The notes under the pieces: generated by a model
Seen by the model: the letters and a program-made list of their open reading frames with translations, nothing else
Told to the model about the DNA's origin: nothing
The model's database searches: none
Position numbers and translations under genes: made by a program
Source: VRUE01 sp963737575
Lineage (GTDB): Bacteria > Actinomycetota > Thermoleophilia > Solirubrobacterales > 70-9
Assembly (NCBI GenBank): GCA_963737575.1
Contig: CAVTTJ010000009.1
Coordinates: 434,001-498,000, forward strand
Length of the DNA stretch: 64,000 nt
Direction: 5' to 3'
Shown: positions 1 to 7,689 of the stretch, in pieces
Layout of the letters: each line of letters begins with the position of its first letter
How positions within the stretch are numbered: position 1 is the stretch's first letter

Positions 1-454
1 TCGCGGAGCGAGAGCGTGTCGGGAGGGAGCGGCCGAGGGCCGAGACGACGCCGGCGGTGACCGAGCCGCTGAACCCGTTCGGGCTGCCGATCGCCACGAC
101 CAGCTGCCCGACTCGCAGCTGCTCGGCGTCGCCGAGGGTCGCCGGGGTCAGGTCGCGGCCCTCGGCGCGCAGCACGGCGAGGTCGGAGAGCGCGTCGGCG
201 CCGATCACCTCGAACTTGAAGTCGCGGCCGTCGGGGAACGAGGCGGTCCCGTTGCCCTCGGTCTCGGCGACCACGTGGGCGGCGCTGAGCATGAAGCCGT
301 CGGCGCTGATCGCGACGCCGCTGCCGGCGCCGACCCTGCGGCGGCCGCGCGGGGTGCGGCGCGAGACCGCGAGGTGGGCGACGGACGGGCCGAGCCTCTC
401 GGCGACCCCGGAGACCGTCCGCGAGTAGGCATCGAATGCCTCCGAGTCGGGCAG
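1..454 (-). CDS. HtrA/DegP-like S1C serine protease, N-terminal part (cut by window start)
   Basis: The minus strand encodes the first part of a trypsin-fold serine protease. The catalytic His lies in SAAHVV and the catalytic Asp in DALSDLAVL, followed by the family pattern VGQLVVAIGSPNGF; the Ser would lie beyond the window edge. HtrA proteases degrade or chaperone misfolded envelope proteins; that role is inferred from the family. No signal peptide or membrane segment is visible in the part present. The frame is open from the ZIP stop codon just upstream (542-544) but contains no ATG, GTG or TTG before the catalytic His region. The end given here is a CTG that precedes PDSEAFDAYS. An ATG at 529-531 is in another frame, so either a non-canonical start or a one-base error is needed. 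Confidence 0.75.
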   Translation of the reverse strand, partial: MPDSEAFDAYSRTVSGVAERLGPSVAHLAVSRRTPRGRRRVGAGSGVAISADGFMLSAAHVVAETEGNGTASFPDGRDFKFEVIGADALSDLAVLRAEGRDLTPATLGDAEQLRVGQLVVAIGSPNGFSGSVTAGVVSALGRSLPTRSRSA

Positions 455-541
455 GTGCTCGCTCTGCGGGTTGGCCTCGTATGCGCGGCGCCGGAGTCTG
501 AAGTTGAGTCGATCAGACGAAGATTCCCCATTTCGCTGACG

Positions 542-1297
542 TTAGCAACGGGGTCGCGCCGGCCCGCTCAGTCGAGGCTCGAGAGCGCCGTCGCGACCGG
601 CGAAGCCCAGGGTGGTGACTAGGCCGGCGATGCGGCCTGATTGGCGCGTCGCGTCGGGGATCATCGAGTCGATCAGCATCACGAGGAGGGCGCCGGCGGC
701 AAAGCCGTCGATCGCGGCGCGGAGGTCGCCCGAGGTGACGTCGGCGAGACCGTAGCCGAGAACCGTCGAGAGGGCGCAGATGGCGGCGACGACGAACCAG
801 AGCCGGATGACGCGACGGCGCGGCTCGCCGGCTTCGTCCATGGCGGTGGCCGAGCCGATCGCCTCGGGCAGGTTGGAGACGAAGATCGCGACGAGCAGGC
901 CGAGGCCGACCGCCTTGCCTCCGGCCAGGCCGATTCCGAGGACCAGCTGCTCGGGGATTCCGTCGAGGAAGGCGCCCAATGCGAGCGCGATTCCGGGGTC
1001 GTCGGCCTGGGCTCTGCCCCGGCGCCCACCGCCGCGGGAGAAGTGGGCGTCGATTCTCCCGTCGAGGAAGAAGAAGGCGAAGGCGCCGAGGCCGAGGCCG
1101 AGCGCGGTGGAGCGGATGCTGCCGACCGCGATGCCTTCCGAGGCGAGCTCGAAGCTGATCGCGCTGATCAGCGCCCCGGCCCCGAAGGCAAGCACGTACC
1201 CGACCTGGCGCTCGGGCCAGCGGCGAGCGTAGGCGAGGAGGGCGCCGATGACGAGCGAGGACGCCGCGAGCGTGCACCATCCCAGCGCCGCGGCCAC
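542..1297 (-). CDS. ZIP-family metal transporter (divergent)
   Basis: A 251-residue membrane protein with about eight hydrophobic segments and a short glycine/arginine-rich cytosolic loop near residues 85-100, as in ZIP (ZupT-like) divalent metal importers. The two signature helices are recognisable as LDGIPEQLVLGIGL (about residue 110) and SNLPEAIGSA (about residue 140). In typical ZIPs these carry HNxPEG and HExPxE metal ligands; here the histidines are replaced by Asp-Gly and Ser-Asn, so the metal site is altered and the substrate uncertain. The GTG start directly follows the TGA of the upstream frame (TGAGTG). The HtrA-like gene follows in the same frame after the TAA, which suggests co-transcription. 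Confidence 0.8.
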   Translation of the reverse strand: MAAALGWCTLAASSLVIGALLAYARRWPERQVGYVLAFGAGALISAISFELASEGIAVGSIRSTALGLGLGAFAFFFLDGRIDAHFSRGGGRRGRAQADDPGIALALGAFLDGIPEQLVLGIGLAGGKAVGLGLLVAIFVSNLPEAIGSATAMDEAGEPRRRVIRLWFVVAAICALSTVLGYGLADVTSGDLRAAIDGFAAGALLVMLIDSMIPDATRQSGRIAGLVTTLGFAGRDGALEPRLSGPARPRC

Positions 1298-1957
1298 TCA
1301 GGTCACCGTGGGCGGCGATGGCGGTGGCGGGCCCAACCACGCGTATGGCCGGCCGCGGCGACGGATGAGGATCGTCTGTCCCGAGGCGGCACGCTCCATG
1401 TAGTAACCGAACCGGTTGCGGAACTCATGGGCCCCGACCTCATTGGATCGAGAGGCATCTGTTGCCTCGTCAGTGGAGCTGAGGGGGCTCGAACCCCTGA
1501 CCTCGTCGCTGCCAGCGACGCGCTCTTCCAGCTGAGCTACAGCCCCGGGAAACTCAAAATCGGTGGCCCAGTTTAGCGCCGCTCGTTGGCCGTTTTGCGG
1601 TTCGCCGATGCGCAGGTTGACCATCGTCTGGCCCGAGAAAGCGGCGATCGGCAGGAGATAGCAGCGGTCGAGCGATTCGCAATAGATCGCGATCGCGTCG
1701 ATCTCCTTCTCGTCGTAGGTGGACTTCACGTAGCCGCGAGTGGGCGAGTGATACGAGGAGCTGATCCGCGCATGAATGACGTCGCCCTTCCTACTGCCCC
1801 ATTTGCACTGCACTCGGAGGATCCGAGCTCCGAGATCAAGTGCCAGGTCGTAGCGCCCATGCTCGGTCAGTGGCTTCAGTACCTGCAACCCAAGGCGCAC
1901 GGCTTCCTTGGCGATCGCCAGCTCGGCGATGCTGCCCTTGTCGCTGGTGCGCGCCAC
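1298..1957 (-). CDS. Composite ORF: PD-(D/E)XK endonuclease-like + translated tRNA-Ala + Phd antitoxin-like
   Basis: One uninterrupted 219-codon frame. Residues 1-135 resemble the small PD-(D/E)XK nucleases of the group I intron-associated type: GRYDLAL supplies the acidic residue and VQCKW the (Q)xK motif. Residues about 138-162 are simply the in-frame translation of the tRNA-Ala gene on the same strand. Residues about 168-219 resemble a Phd/YefM antitoxin (VGAHEFRNRFGYYMERAASG, then RRRGRPYAWLGP). No ATG, GTG or TTG lies in frame between the tRNA and the Phd-like part, so that part has no separate conventional start. The start chosen is GTG at 1955-1957. No toxin partner is visible. Whether this is one protein, or two genes joined by a tRNA that happens to be open, is unresolved. 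Confidence 0.6.
   Translation of the reverse strand: MARTSDKGSIAELAIAKEAVRLGLQVLKPLTEHGRYDLALDLGARILRVQCKWGSRKGDVIHARISSSYHSPTRGYVKSTYDEKEIDAIAIYCESLDRCYLLPIAAFSGQTMVNLRIGEPQNGQRAALNWATDFEFPGAVAQLEERVAGSDEVRGSSPLSSTDEATDASRSNEVGAHEFRNRFGYYMERAASGQTILIRRRGRPYAWLGPPPPSPPTVT
1474..1546 (-). tRNA. tRNA-Ala (anticodon GGC)
   Basis: The minus strand folds as a 73-nt tRNA. The acceptor stem is GGGGCTG/CAGCTCC with discriminator A. The D arm is GCTC-AGCTGGAA-GAGC, and the anticodon stem CGTCG/CGACG encloses loop CTGGCAG (anticodon GGC, alanine GCC codons). The T arm is AGGGG-TTCGAGC-CCCCT. The CCA end is not encoded. The gene lies inside the open frame at 1298-1957 on the same strand, so the same transcript could be processed as a tRNA or read as protein. 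Confidence 0.95.
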
Positions 1958-2025
1958 CGACGTAGGTTCGCCGCCAGTCGGGAACGAATCAACACCGGAG
2001 GTTGGCGAGACTAAAAACAGGGACG

Positions 2026-2784
2026 CTACGCGGCGCGCTGATCGGGGCCCGGGTCCTCATCGAGGTCGAGGATCAGGCTGTCGTCGGCGGTGCGTCGGAC
2101 CTGGAAGTCCATCGGGGCGCTCTCTTCGAGCTCGCGCAGCAGGTCGATCGGGTGCTCGAGGTTCATCGAGAGGGTCGCGCGGCCCTCGGAGAAGCGCTCG
2201 ACCGAGATGTCGGCGGCCCCGAGCCTGCTGATCGCGTCCTCGATCCCGACCAGCTGGGAGAAGTCGCCGAGCGGCCCGATCTCGAGTTTCATCCGCCCCT
2301 CGAAGAGCTCGCTCCCATTCGAGGCGGCCGGTGCGGCCTCCTCGACCTCGGCGTTGGCGTCGACGAGCTCCTGGGCGCGCCGGCTCACGTCGACCGCCTC
2401 GCGCAGGGCCTTCATCCGGATCCGGGTCGCCTGCCCTCGGGCCTGGGAGTGGATCTCGTCGATATGCGAGGCGACGGCCTCGAGCGAGGTGATGCTCCGC
2501 TCGTGCCGCTCGTTCGCCTCGCGCAGCTTCTCGCCGAGGAAGCGGATCTCACGCTCGCGCTCGATCACCATCCCCGAGAGATCGGCCGCCTCCCGTTCGA
2601 CGCGCCCGGCCGTCTCGGTCGCCTCGCGCCAGCGCTCCAATGCGTCCGCGGCCTTCTCCTGAAGGTTCGCGATCCGCTCTTCCCGGTCACCGATCGCCGC
2701 GTCGACGTCGCTGCGGCGATAACCGAAAAGGGCCCTCTTGAAGCCGCCCATGCGGCGCAAGGTAGGGGCCCCCTCGGACGGCAT
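2026..2784 (-). CDS. DivIVA-like coiled-coil protein
   Basis: A 252-residue protein with an N-terminal FKRALFGYRRSDVDAAI motif, like the start of DivIVA/GpsB-type proteins (glycine-tyrosine followed by a coiled coil). A long charged, heptad-like segment covers about residues 28-145, followed by a 100-residue C-terminal region of unknown fold. DivIVA proteins mark curved membrane and organise growth or division; the role here is by analogy only. Met12 (MGGFKRALFGY) is an equally plausible start because it places the motif at the extreme N terminus. It is the last gene of the obgE-proB-proA-nadD-rsfS run and lies 35 nt after rsfS. Confidence 0.6.
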   Translation of the reverse strand: MPSEGAPTLRRMGGFKRALFGYRRSDVDAAIGDREERIANLQEKAADALERWREATETAGRVEREAADLSGMVIEREREIRFLGEKLREANERHERSITSLEAVASHIDEIHSQARGQATRIRMKALREAVDVSRRAQELVDANAEVEEAAPAASNGSELFEGRMKLEIGPLGDFSQLVGIEDAISRLGAADISVERFSEGRATLSMNLEHPIDLLRELEESAPMDFQVRRTADDSLILDLDEDPGPDQRAA

Positions 2785-2819
2785 TACTCAACCGACGAAC
2801 GTGTGTTCGCAGGGCCGTC

Positions 2820-3224
2820 TCAGGCGCTGGCGGCGGACCGCTCCTCGGCCTCGCCGAAACCCAGCTCGAGCCGGGGCGCCTCGTGCCACAGATCCTCGAG
2901 CGCGTAGCGGCGGCGGGCGTCCTCGGTGAAGACGTGAAGCACCGAGTCGAGGTAGTCCAGCACCACCCACCCGGCGGCGCCGTCGCCCTCGACCCCGCCC
3001 GGCAGCAGGCCCAGCTCGCCCTTCAGGCGCAGCCTCACCTCGTCGACTATGGCGCGGGCCTGACGCTCGTTGCGCGCCGTGCAGATCGCCAGGTAGTCGG
3101 TGTAGGAGACGAGCCCGCGCATGTCGAGGGCGACGATCTCACTCGCCCCTTTCGAGTCGGCGATCTCGCCCAGCCGCCGCGCGAGCGCCTCCGAGTCGAA
3201 CCCACTTGCTCGCTCCGCGCTCAC
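2820..3224 (-). CDS. rsfS: Ribosomal silencing factor RsfS
   Basis: A 134-residue protein of the RsfS/Iojap family, which binds L14 of the large ribosomal subunit and blocks subunit joining in poor nutrient conditions. The hallmark segments are present: VALDMRG, SYTDYLAICTA, RQARAIVDEV, GWVVLDYLDSVLHVF and the YALEDLWHEA end. The GTG start overlaps the nadD stop (GTGA), the usual order for this pair, and implies translational coupling. Confidence 0.95.
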   Translation of the reverse strand: MSAERASGFDSEALARRLGEIADSKGASEIVALDMRGLVSYTDYLAICTARNERQARAIVDEVRLRLKGELGLLPGGVEGDGAAGWVVLDYLDSVLHVFTEDARRRYALEDLWHEAPRLELGFGEAEERSAASA

Positions 3225-3835
3225 GGTCCGTACACGTCCTTCTCCTCGATGAAGCGGGCGACCGGCTCGGGCACCAGGTAGCGCAGCGGCCGGCCGGCCG
3301 CGGCCCGCTCGCGGACGACCGAGGACGAGACGCCGAACTCGGGCATCTCGAGCATCGTCGCCCGGTCGGCGGCGCCGAGGCTCCGCATCACCGCGGCCAC
3401 ATCCGGGTCGGAGACGCCGGCCCTGCGCGCGACGGCGAGCCGCGCCATCTCCACCACGCGCTCCGGCTCCTTCCAGCTCTCGAGGCCGACCGCGGCGTCC
3501 GCCCCCATCACGAACACCAGCTCCCTGTCGCCCTTTTCGCTCCCAAGTCGTTCCAAGGTCTCATACGTGTAGGACGGCCCCTCGCGTTCGGTCTCGAGCG
3601 TCGAGACGCTGAACCTGGAATCGTCGGCCGCCGCCAGCCTCGTCATCGCCAGCCGCTGCTCACGGCCCGGATCGTCGGCGATCCTCTTGTGCGGAGCCTC
3701 TCCCGTCGGCATCAGGATCACCTCCTCGAGCCCGAGCTGCCAGAGCGCCTCCTGGGCGAGCGCGAGGTGGCCCAGGTGCGGCGGGTTGAACGCCGAGCCG
3801 AGGATCCCGACGCCAGCCGGCGCGGGACTACCCAC
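3221..3835 (-). CDS. nadD: Nicotinate-nucleotide adenylyltransferase
   Basis: A 204-residue enzyme that joins nicotinate mononucleotide and ATP to deamido-NAD in NAD synthesis. The nucleotidyltransferase motif GSAFNPPHLGHL (HxGH class) is at residues about 13-24, and the C-terminal SSSVVRERAAAG matches the family's SSTxIR motif. It starts with GTG, overlaps the end of proA by 8 nt and overlaps rsfS by 4 nt, so proA-nadD-rsfS looks like one translationally coupled unit. Confidence 0.95.
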   Translation of the reverse strand: MGSPAPAGVGILGSAFNPPHLGHLALAQEALWQLGLEEVILMPTGEAPHKRIADDPGREQRLAMTRLAAADDSRFSVSTLETEREGPSYTYETLERLGSEKGDRELVFVMGADAAVGLESWKEPERVVEMARLAVARRAGVSDPDVAAVMRSLGAADRATMLEMPEFGVSSSVVRERAAAGRPLRYLVPEPVARFIEEKDVYGP

Positions 3836-5093
3836 GCACCTGGCCGTCGCCGTGGACGACGTACTTGTAGGTGGTCAGCTCGCGAAGGCCGATCGGGCCG
3901 CGCGCATGGAGCTTCTGGGTCGAGTTCCCGATCTCGGCCCCCATACCGAACTCGAACCCGTCGGTGAAACGGGTCGAGGCGTTCGTGTAGACGACGGCGG
4001 CGTCGACGCCGTCGCTGAACCGCGCGGCGGCCTCCTCCGAGCCGGTCACGATCGCCTCCGAGTGGCGGGTGCCGAACCGGTTTACGTGCTCGATCGCTTC
4101 GTCCAGCGAGTCGACGACCCCGACCGCAAGCTTCAGGTCGAGGAACTCCTTTCCCCAATCCCCGGGCTCTGCGTCCCCGACCTCGACTTCTCCGGCGACC
4201 TCCCTCGCGCGCTCATCGCCGACCAGCTCGACACCCGCGTCGCGGAGCTCGGCGAGCGCGCCGGGCAGGAACTCGCCCGCCACCGCGGCGTCGACCAGCA
4301 GCGTCTCGGCCGCGTTGCAGACCCCGGGCCGCTGGACCTTCGCGTTGAGAACGATCCTCCGCGCCATCTCGAGGTCGGCGTCGGTGTGGACGTAGACATG
4401 GCAGTTCCCGGCAGCGGCGTAGATCACCGGCACCGTCGCGACATCCATCAGCGCCGCCTTCAGCCCTTCTCCGCCGCGCGGGATCAGCAGGTCGATCAGG
4501 CCGTCCTGGGTGGCCAGCTCGGCCAGATCCTGATGGCCGCCGCCGGCGAGCAGCACGACCGCGTCCTGCGGCAGACCCGCCTCGGCGAGCGCCTCACGGA
4601 CGATGGCCGCCAGCGCCCCGTTGGTGCGCTCGGCGTAGTGGGAGCCGCGCAGGACGATCGCGTTTCCGCTCTTGATCGTGAGCGCCGCGCAGTCGACGGT
4701 CACGTTCGGACGCGCCTCATAGACGACGGCGACGACCCCGAGCGGCACCCGCAGCTTTCGCAGGCTCAGATCGCCGGCGACCGTTTTCGCTTCCAGCTCC
4801 TCGCCGATCGGATCGGGGAGCGCCGCGATCGCGCGCACGCCCTCGGCCATCGCCTCGATTCGCCCCTCGTCCAGGTTGAGCCGGTCGCGCAGCGCCGCCG
4901 TCAGCCCCGCCGCCCGCTCGTCGGCGAGGTCGGCGGCATTCGCCTCGAGCACGTCGGTCGCCCGCTCCCCGAGCAGCCGCGCCGTCGCCTCGAGGGCCGC
5001 ATCCTTGGCTCCCGTCGACGCACTCGCCAGCACGCGAGAGGCCGCACGAGCCGCTTCACAGCTTTCGCTGGTGGAGATCGTGGTCGTCGCCAT
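3828..5093 (-). CDS. proA: Gamma-glutamyl phosphate reductase
   Basis: About 421 residues from ATG at 5093 (MATTTISTSESC). It is the NADPH-dependent reductase of proline synthesis, making glutamate-5-semialdehyde from the ProB product. The catalytic cysteine is in RPGVCNAAETLLV and the substrate loop in EARPNVTVDCAALTIKSGN. The frame stays open 30 codons upstream, but that stretch is the inverted repeat between proB and proA and is not conserved-looking, so the internal ATG is preferred. The gene lies 107 nt downstream of proB. Confidence 0.95.
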   Translation of the reverse strand: MATTTISTSESCEAARAASRVLASASTGAKDAALEATARLLGERATDVLEANAADLADERAAGLTAALRDRLNLDEGRIEAMAEGVRAIAALPDPIGEELEAKTVAGDLSLRKLRVPLGVVAVVYEARPNVTVDCAALTIKSGNAIVLRGSHYAERTNGALAAIVREALAEAGLPQDAVVLLAGGGHQDLAELATQDGLIDLLIPRGGEGLKAALMDVATVPVIYAAAGNCHVYVHTDADLEMARRIVLNAKVQRPGVCNAAETLLVDAAVAGEFLPGALAELRDAGVELVGDERAREVAGEVEVGDAEPGDWGKEFLDLKLAVGVVDSLDEAIEHVNRFGTRHSEAIVTGSEEAAARFSDGVDAAVVYTNASTRFTDGFEFGMGAEIGNSTQKLHARGPIGLRELTTYKYVVHGDGQVRG

Positions 5094-5115
5094 CGGCTTA
5101 AGGGTAACTGGCGGT

Positions 5116-5184
5116 GTTGGCGTGCCTGTTTCGAAGCGCGGCGCTACCGGCGCAGCCGGACAGCGCGAGAAACAGGCACCCAAC
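5116..5184. repeat. Long inverted repeat between proB and proA
   Basis: Left arm 5116-5132 and right arm 5169-5184 are complementary over 16 bp with one bulged base (core GTGCCTGTTTC / GAAACAGGCAC). The loop can form a second helix (GCGCT / AGCGC). It occupies nearly all of the proB-proA gap. There is no clear U-tract, so it is not a textbook terminator. It could be an mRNA processing or stability hairpin, an attenuator, or a repeated extragenic palindrome. Confidence 0.7.
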
Positions 5185-5200
5185 GGCGCCGCTTCGTCAA

Positions 5201-6292
5201 CTAGAGCAGAACAAACCGATCGCGGTGAATCGCCTCGTCGGCCGCGTGCGGGAGCCGCTCGCGGACGGCGTCGCTCTTCAGTCCCGCGACCTGGCCCAGC
5301 TCACGCGCCGAGTACTCGACGATCCCCTTTCCGAGCACCGAGCCGTCGACCGCGACCTCGATCGCGTCGCCGGCCTCGAACTCGCCCTCGACCGCCGTGA
5401 TCCCGACCGGCAGCAGACTCGACCCGCGCTCGCGCAGGACCCGCGCTGCGCCCTCGTCGACCATCACCCGGCCCCGCGCCGGCTTCGCGTACTTGAGCCA
5501 GAGCTTGAAGCTCGACGCCTTCCCGGCCTGGGCGGCGAAGCGCGTGCCGACCGCCTCGCCCGCGGCGGCCGCGGACAGCGAGCCGGGCCGCGTGCCGTCG
5601 CAGATCACGCTCGGGATGCCGGCCTCGCTCGCCATCTCAGCGGCCGCGACCTTGCTCCGCATCCCGCCCGAGCCGAAGGCGGAGGTCCGGTCGCCGATTT
5701 CCGCCACCCCCTCGAGCGCGGAGAAGTCGTCCACCTCGGCGATCCGATCCGCACCTCGTTCGGCGCTCGGGTCGGCGCTGTGGAGGCCGTCGACGTTGGA
5801 GAGCAGGACCAGCAGCCGCGCGTCGAGCAGGATCGCGACCTGGGCCGCGAGGAAGTCGTTGTCGCCGAAGCTGATCTCGTCGGTCGCGGTCGTGTCGTTC
5901 TCGTTGACGACGGGGACCACCCCCCACTCGATCAGCCGCCGCAGCGTCTGACGCGCGTTCAGGTAGTTCGTGCGAGCGCCGATGTCGGCCGCCGTCAGCA
6001 ACACCTGGGCGGCGTGCGTCCCGTGCTCGGAGAGGCGCGCCTCGTAGGCCCGGAACAGGTCGCCCTGGCCGACCGCCGATGCCGCCTGCAGCTCGTCCAT
6101 GGCCCTCGGGCGCGCCCCCAGCTCCAGCAGCCGGATTCCGCGCGCGATCGCCCCCGAGGTGACCATCACGACCCGCTCCCCTCCCTGCTCGAGCGCAGCG
6201 ACCTGCTCACAGACCGAGTCGAGGACGTCGACGCGCAGCTCGCCGTCATCGGCGGCGACTATCGAGGAGCCGAGCTTGACCAGGAGCGTCAT
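5201..6292 (-). CDS. proB: Glutamate 5-kinase
   Basis: 363 residues from ATG at 6290-6292 (MTLLVKLGSSIVA). It phosphorylates glutamate in the first step of proline synthesis. The amino-acid kinase domain covers about residues 1-250 with VKLGSS, TSGAIA, NENDTTATDE and FGSGGMRSKV. A C-terminal PUA domain follows (about 270-360, with GRVMVDEGAARVLRERGSSL), as in full-length bacterial ProB. It starts 20 nt after obgE. The frame is open far upstream through obgE in another phase; that extension is not coding. Confidence 0.95.
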   Translation of the reverse strand: MTLLVKLGSSIVAADDGELRVDVLDSVCEQVAALEQGGERVVMVTSGAIARGIRLLELGARPRAMDELQAASAVGQGDLFRAYEARLSEHGTHAAQVLLTAADIGARTNYLNARQTLRRLIEWGVVPVVNENDTTATDEISFGDNDFLAAQVAILLDARLLVLLSNVDGLHSADPSAERGADRIAEVDDFSALEGVAEIGDRTSAFGSGGMRSKVAAAEMASEAGIPSVICDGTRPGSLSAAAAGEAVGTRFAAQAGKASSFKLWLKYAKPARGRVMVDEGAARVLRERGSSLLPVGITAVEGEFEAGDAIEVAVDGSVLGKGIVEYSARELGQVAGLKSDAVRERLPHAADEAIHRDRFVLL

Positions 6293-6312
6293 CGCCGCCC
6301 AGTCTAGGCAGC

Positions 6313-7602
6313 CTATATATGGAGCTCGAACTCGTGCTCGCCGACGCGGATGTCGTCGCCCGCCTCGAAGCCGGCGGCGCGGAGGGCCGCGATGACGCCG
6401 ATCTCGTTCAGGCGCTGCTCGAGGTAGGCCAGCGCCTCCTCGTTTGCGAGGTCGTGGCGCTCGAAGAGCAGCTCGACCCCCCGCCCGAGCACCCGGAAGC
6501 CGCCGTCCTCTTCGCGCTCGACCGAGTAGCCCCCCTCGCCGGCGGGGCGGTAGACCCGATGCTCGGCCTCGAACTCGGATGGGGGGGCCTCGCCCTCCGG
6601 CCTGAGCCCGACCTCCTCCGGAAGCTCGACCAGGATCCGGTGGCGGAGCTCGTGGAGGCCCTTCCCGGTGGCGGAGGAGACGGCCATCACCCCCAGGGCG
6701 CCGTCGCCCACCCGCTCCCGCCACTGGCCGAGCGCCGCTGCGACCTCGTCCTCGGCGAGCAGGTCGCACTTGGAGAGGACGATCAGCTCCGGCAGGGCGT
6801 CGAGGCCGGCGCCGTAGGAGGCGAGCTCGTTGCGGACCGCGGCGTGGTTGGCGACAGGGTCCCCTTCGACCGGCGCCAGGTCGACGAGGTGGACGAGCAT
6901 CGCGCAGCGCTCGACGTGGGCGAGGAACTCGTGTCCCAGGCCGGCGCCCTCCGAGGCCCCCTCGATCAGGCCGGGGATGTCTGCGAGGACGGCCTGGCGG
7001 TCCTCGTCCTCGATCGTGCCCAGCACCGGGTTGATCGTCGTGAACGGGTACTCGGCGACCTTCGGCGAGGCGCGCGTCAGCCTCCCGAGCAGCGAGGACT
7101 TGCCGGCGTTCGGCAGCCCGATCAGGCCCGCGTCGGCCAGCAGCTTCAGCCGCAGCTCGATCCAACCCTCCTGCCCGCCTGTGCCCCGCTCGGCGAACCG
7201 GGGCGCCTGCCGGGTCGAGTTCGCGAACCTGCGGTTGCCGTGCCCGCCGCGGCCGCCGTGGGCGACGACGGCCCGCTGGCCCGCCTCGAGGAGGTCTACC
7301 CTGCTGCCGTCGACAGCCTCGGCCATCGTCCCCGCCGGCACGGCGATCTCGCGGTCCTCGCCGCGGGCGCCATGGCGGTTCCCCCCTTCGCCATTCCCGC
7401 CGCGACCGGCCCGGAGGTGCTTGCTGCCCCGCAGCGCGCCGAGGTCCCGTCGCGAGGGGTCGCAGACCAGCACGACGTCGCCGCCATGACCGCCGTCGCC
7501 GCCGTCGGGGCCGCCGCGCGGCACGTGGGCCTCGCGGCGAAAGCTCACCGAGCCGTTGCCGCCGGAGCCCGCCTCGACCCGGATCTTCGCGCGATCGTCC
7601 AT
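6313..7602 (-). CDS. obgE: Obg/CgtA GTPase
   Basis: 429 residues from ATG at 7600-7602 (MDDRAKIRVEAG). It is an essential ribosome-associated GTPase that acts in 50S maturation and the stringent response. The glycine-rich Obg fold is at about residues 1-155 (GGDGGHGGDVVL, GGRGGHGN). The G domain has P-loop GLPNAGKSSLL, DIPGLIEGAS and SKCD, and a C-terminal OCT-type domain covers about 335-429. It is the first gene of the obgE-proB-proA-nadD-rsfS set, and its promoter should lie in the 87-nt gap shared with the divergent protease at 7690. Confidence 0.95.
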   Translation of the reverse strand: MDDRAKIRVEAGSGGNGSVSFRREAHVPRGGPDGGDGGHGGDVVLVCDPSRRDLGALRGSKHLRAGRGGNGEGGNRHGARGEDREIAVPAGTMAEAVDGSRVDLLEAGQRAVVAHGGRGGHGNRRFANSTRQAPRFAERGTGGQEGWIELRLKLLADAGLIGLPNAGKSSLLGRLTRASPKVAEYPFTTINPVLGTIEDEDRQAVLADIPGLIEGASEGAGLGHEFLAHVERCAMLVHLVDLAPVEGDPVANHAAVRNELASYGAGLDALPELIVLSKCDLLAEDEVAAALGQWRERVGDGALGVMAVSSATGKGLHELRHRILVELPEEVGLRPEGEAPPSEFEAEHRVYRPAGEGGYSVEREEDGGFRVLGRGVELLFERHDLANEEALAYLEQRLNEIGVIAALRAAGFEAGDDIRVGEHEFELHI

Positions 7603-7689
7603 CGCTACACAGTCTCTCGATTTCGCCCGCGCCGATGGCCCTGTGAGAAGGTTCGACCGTGAACGGGGACCGGCGCGGGTGTTGATCGG

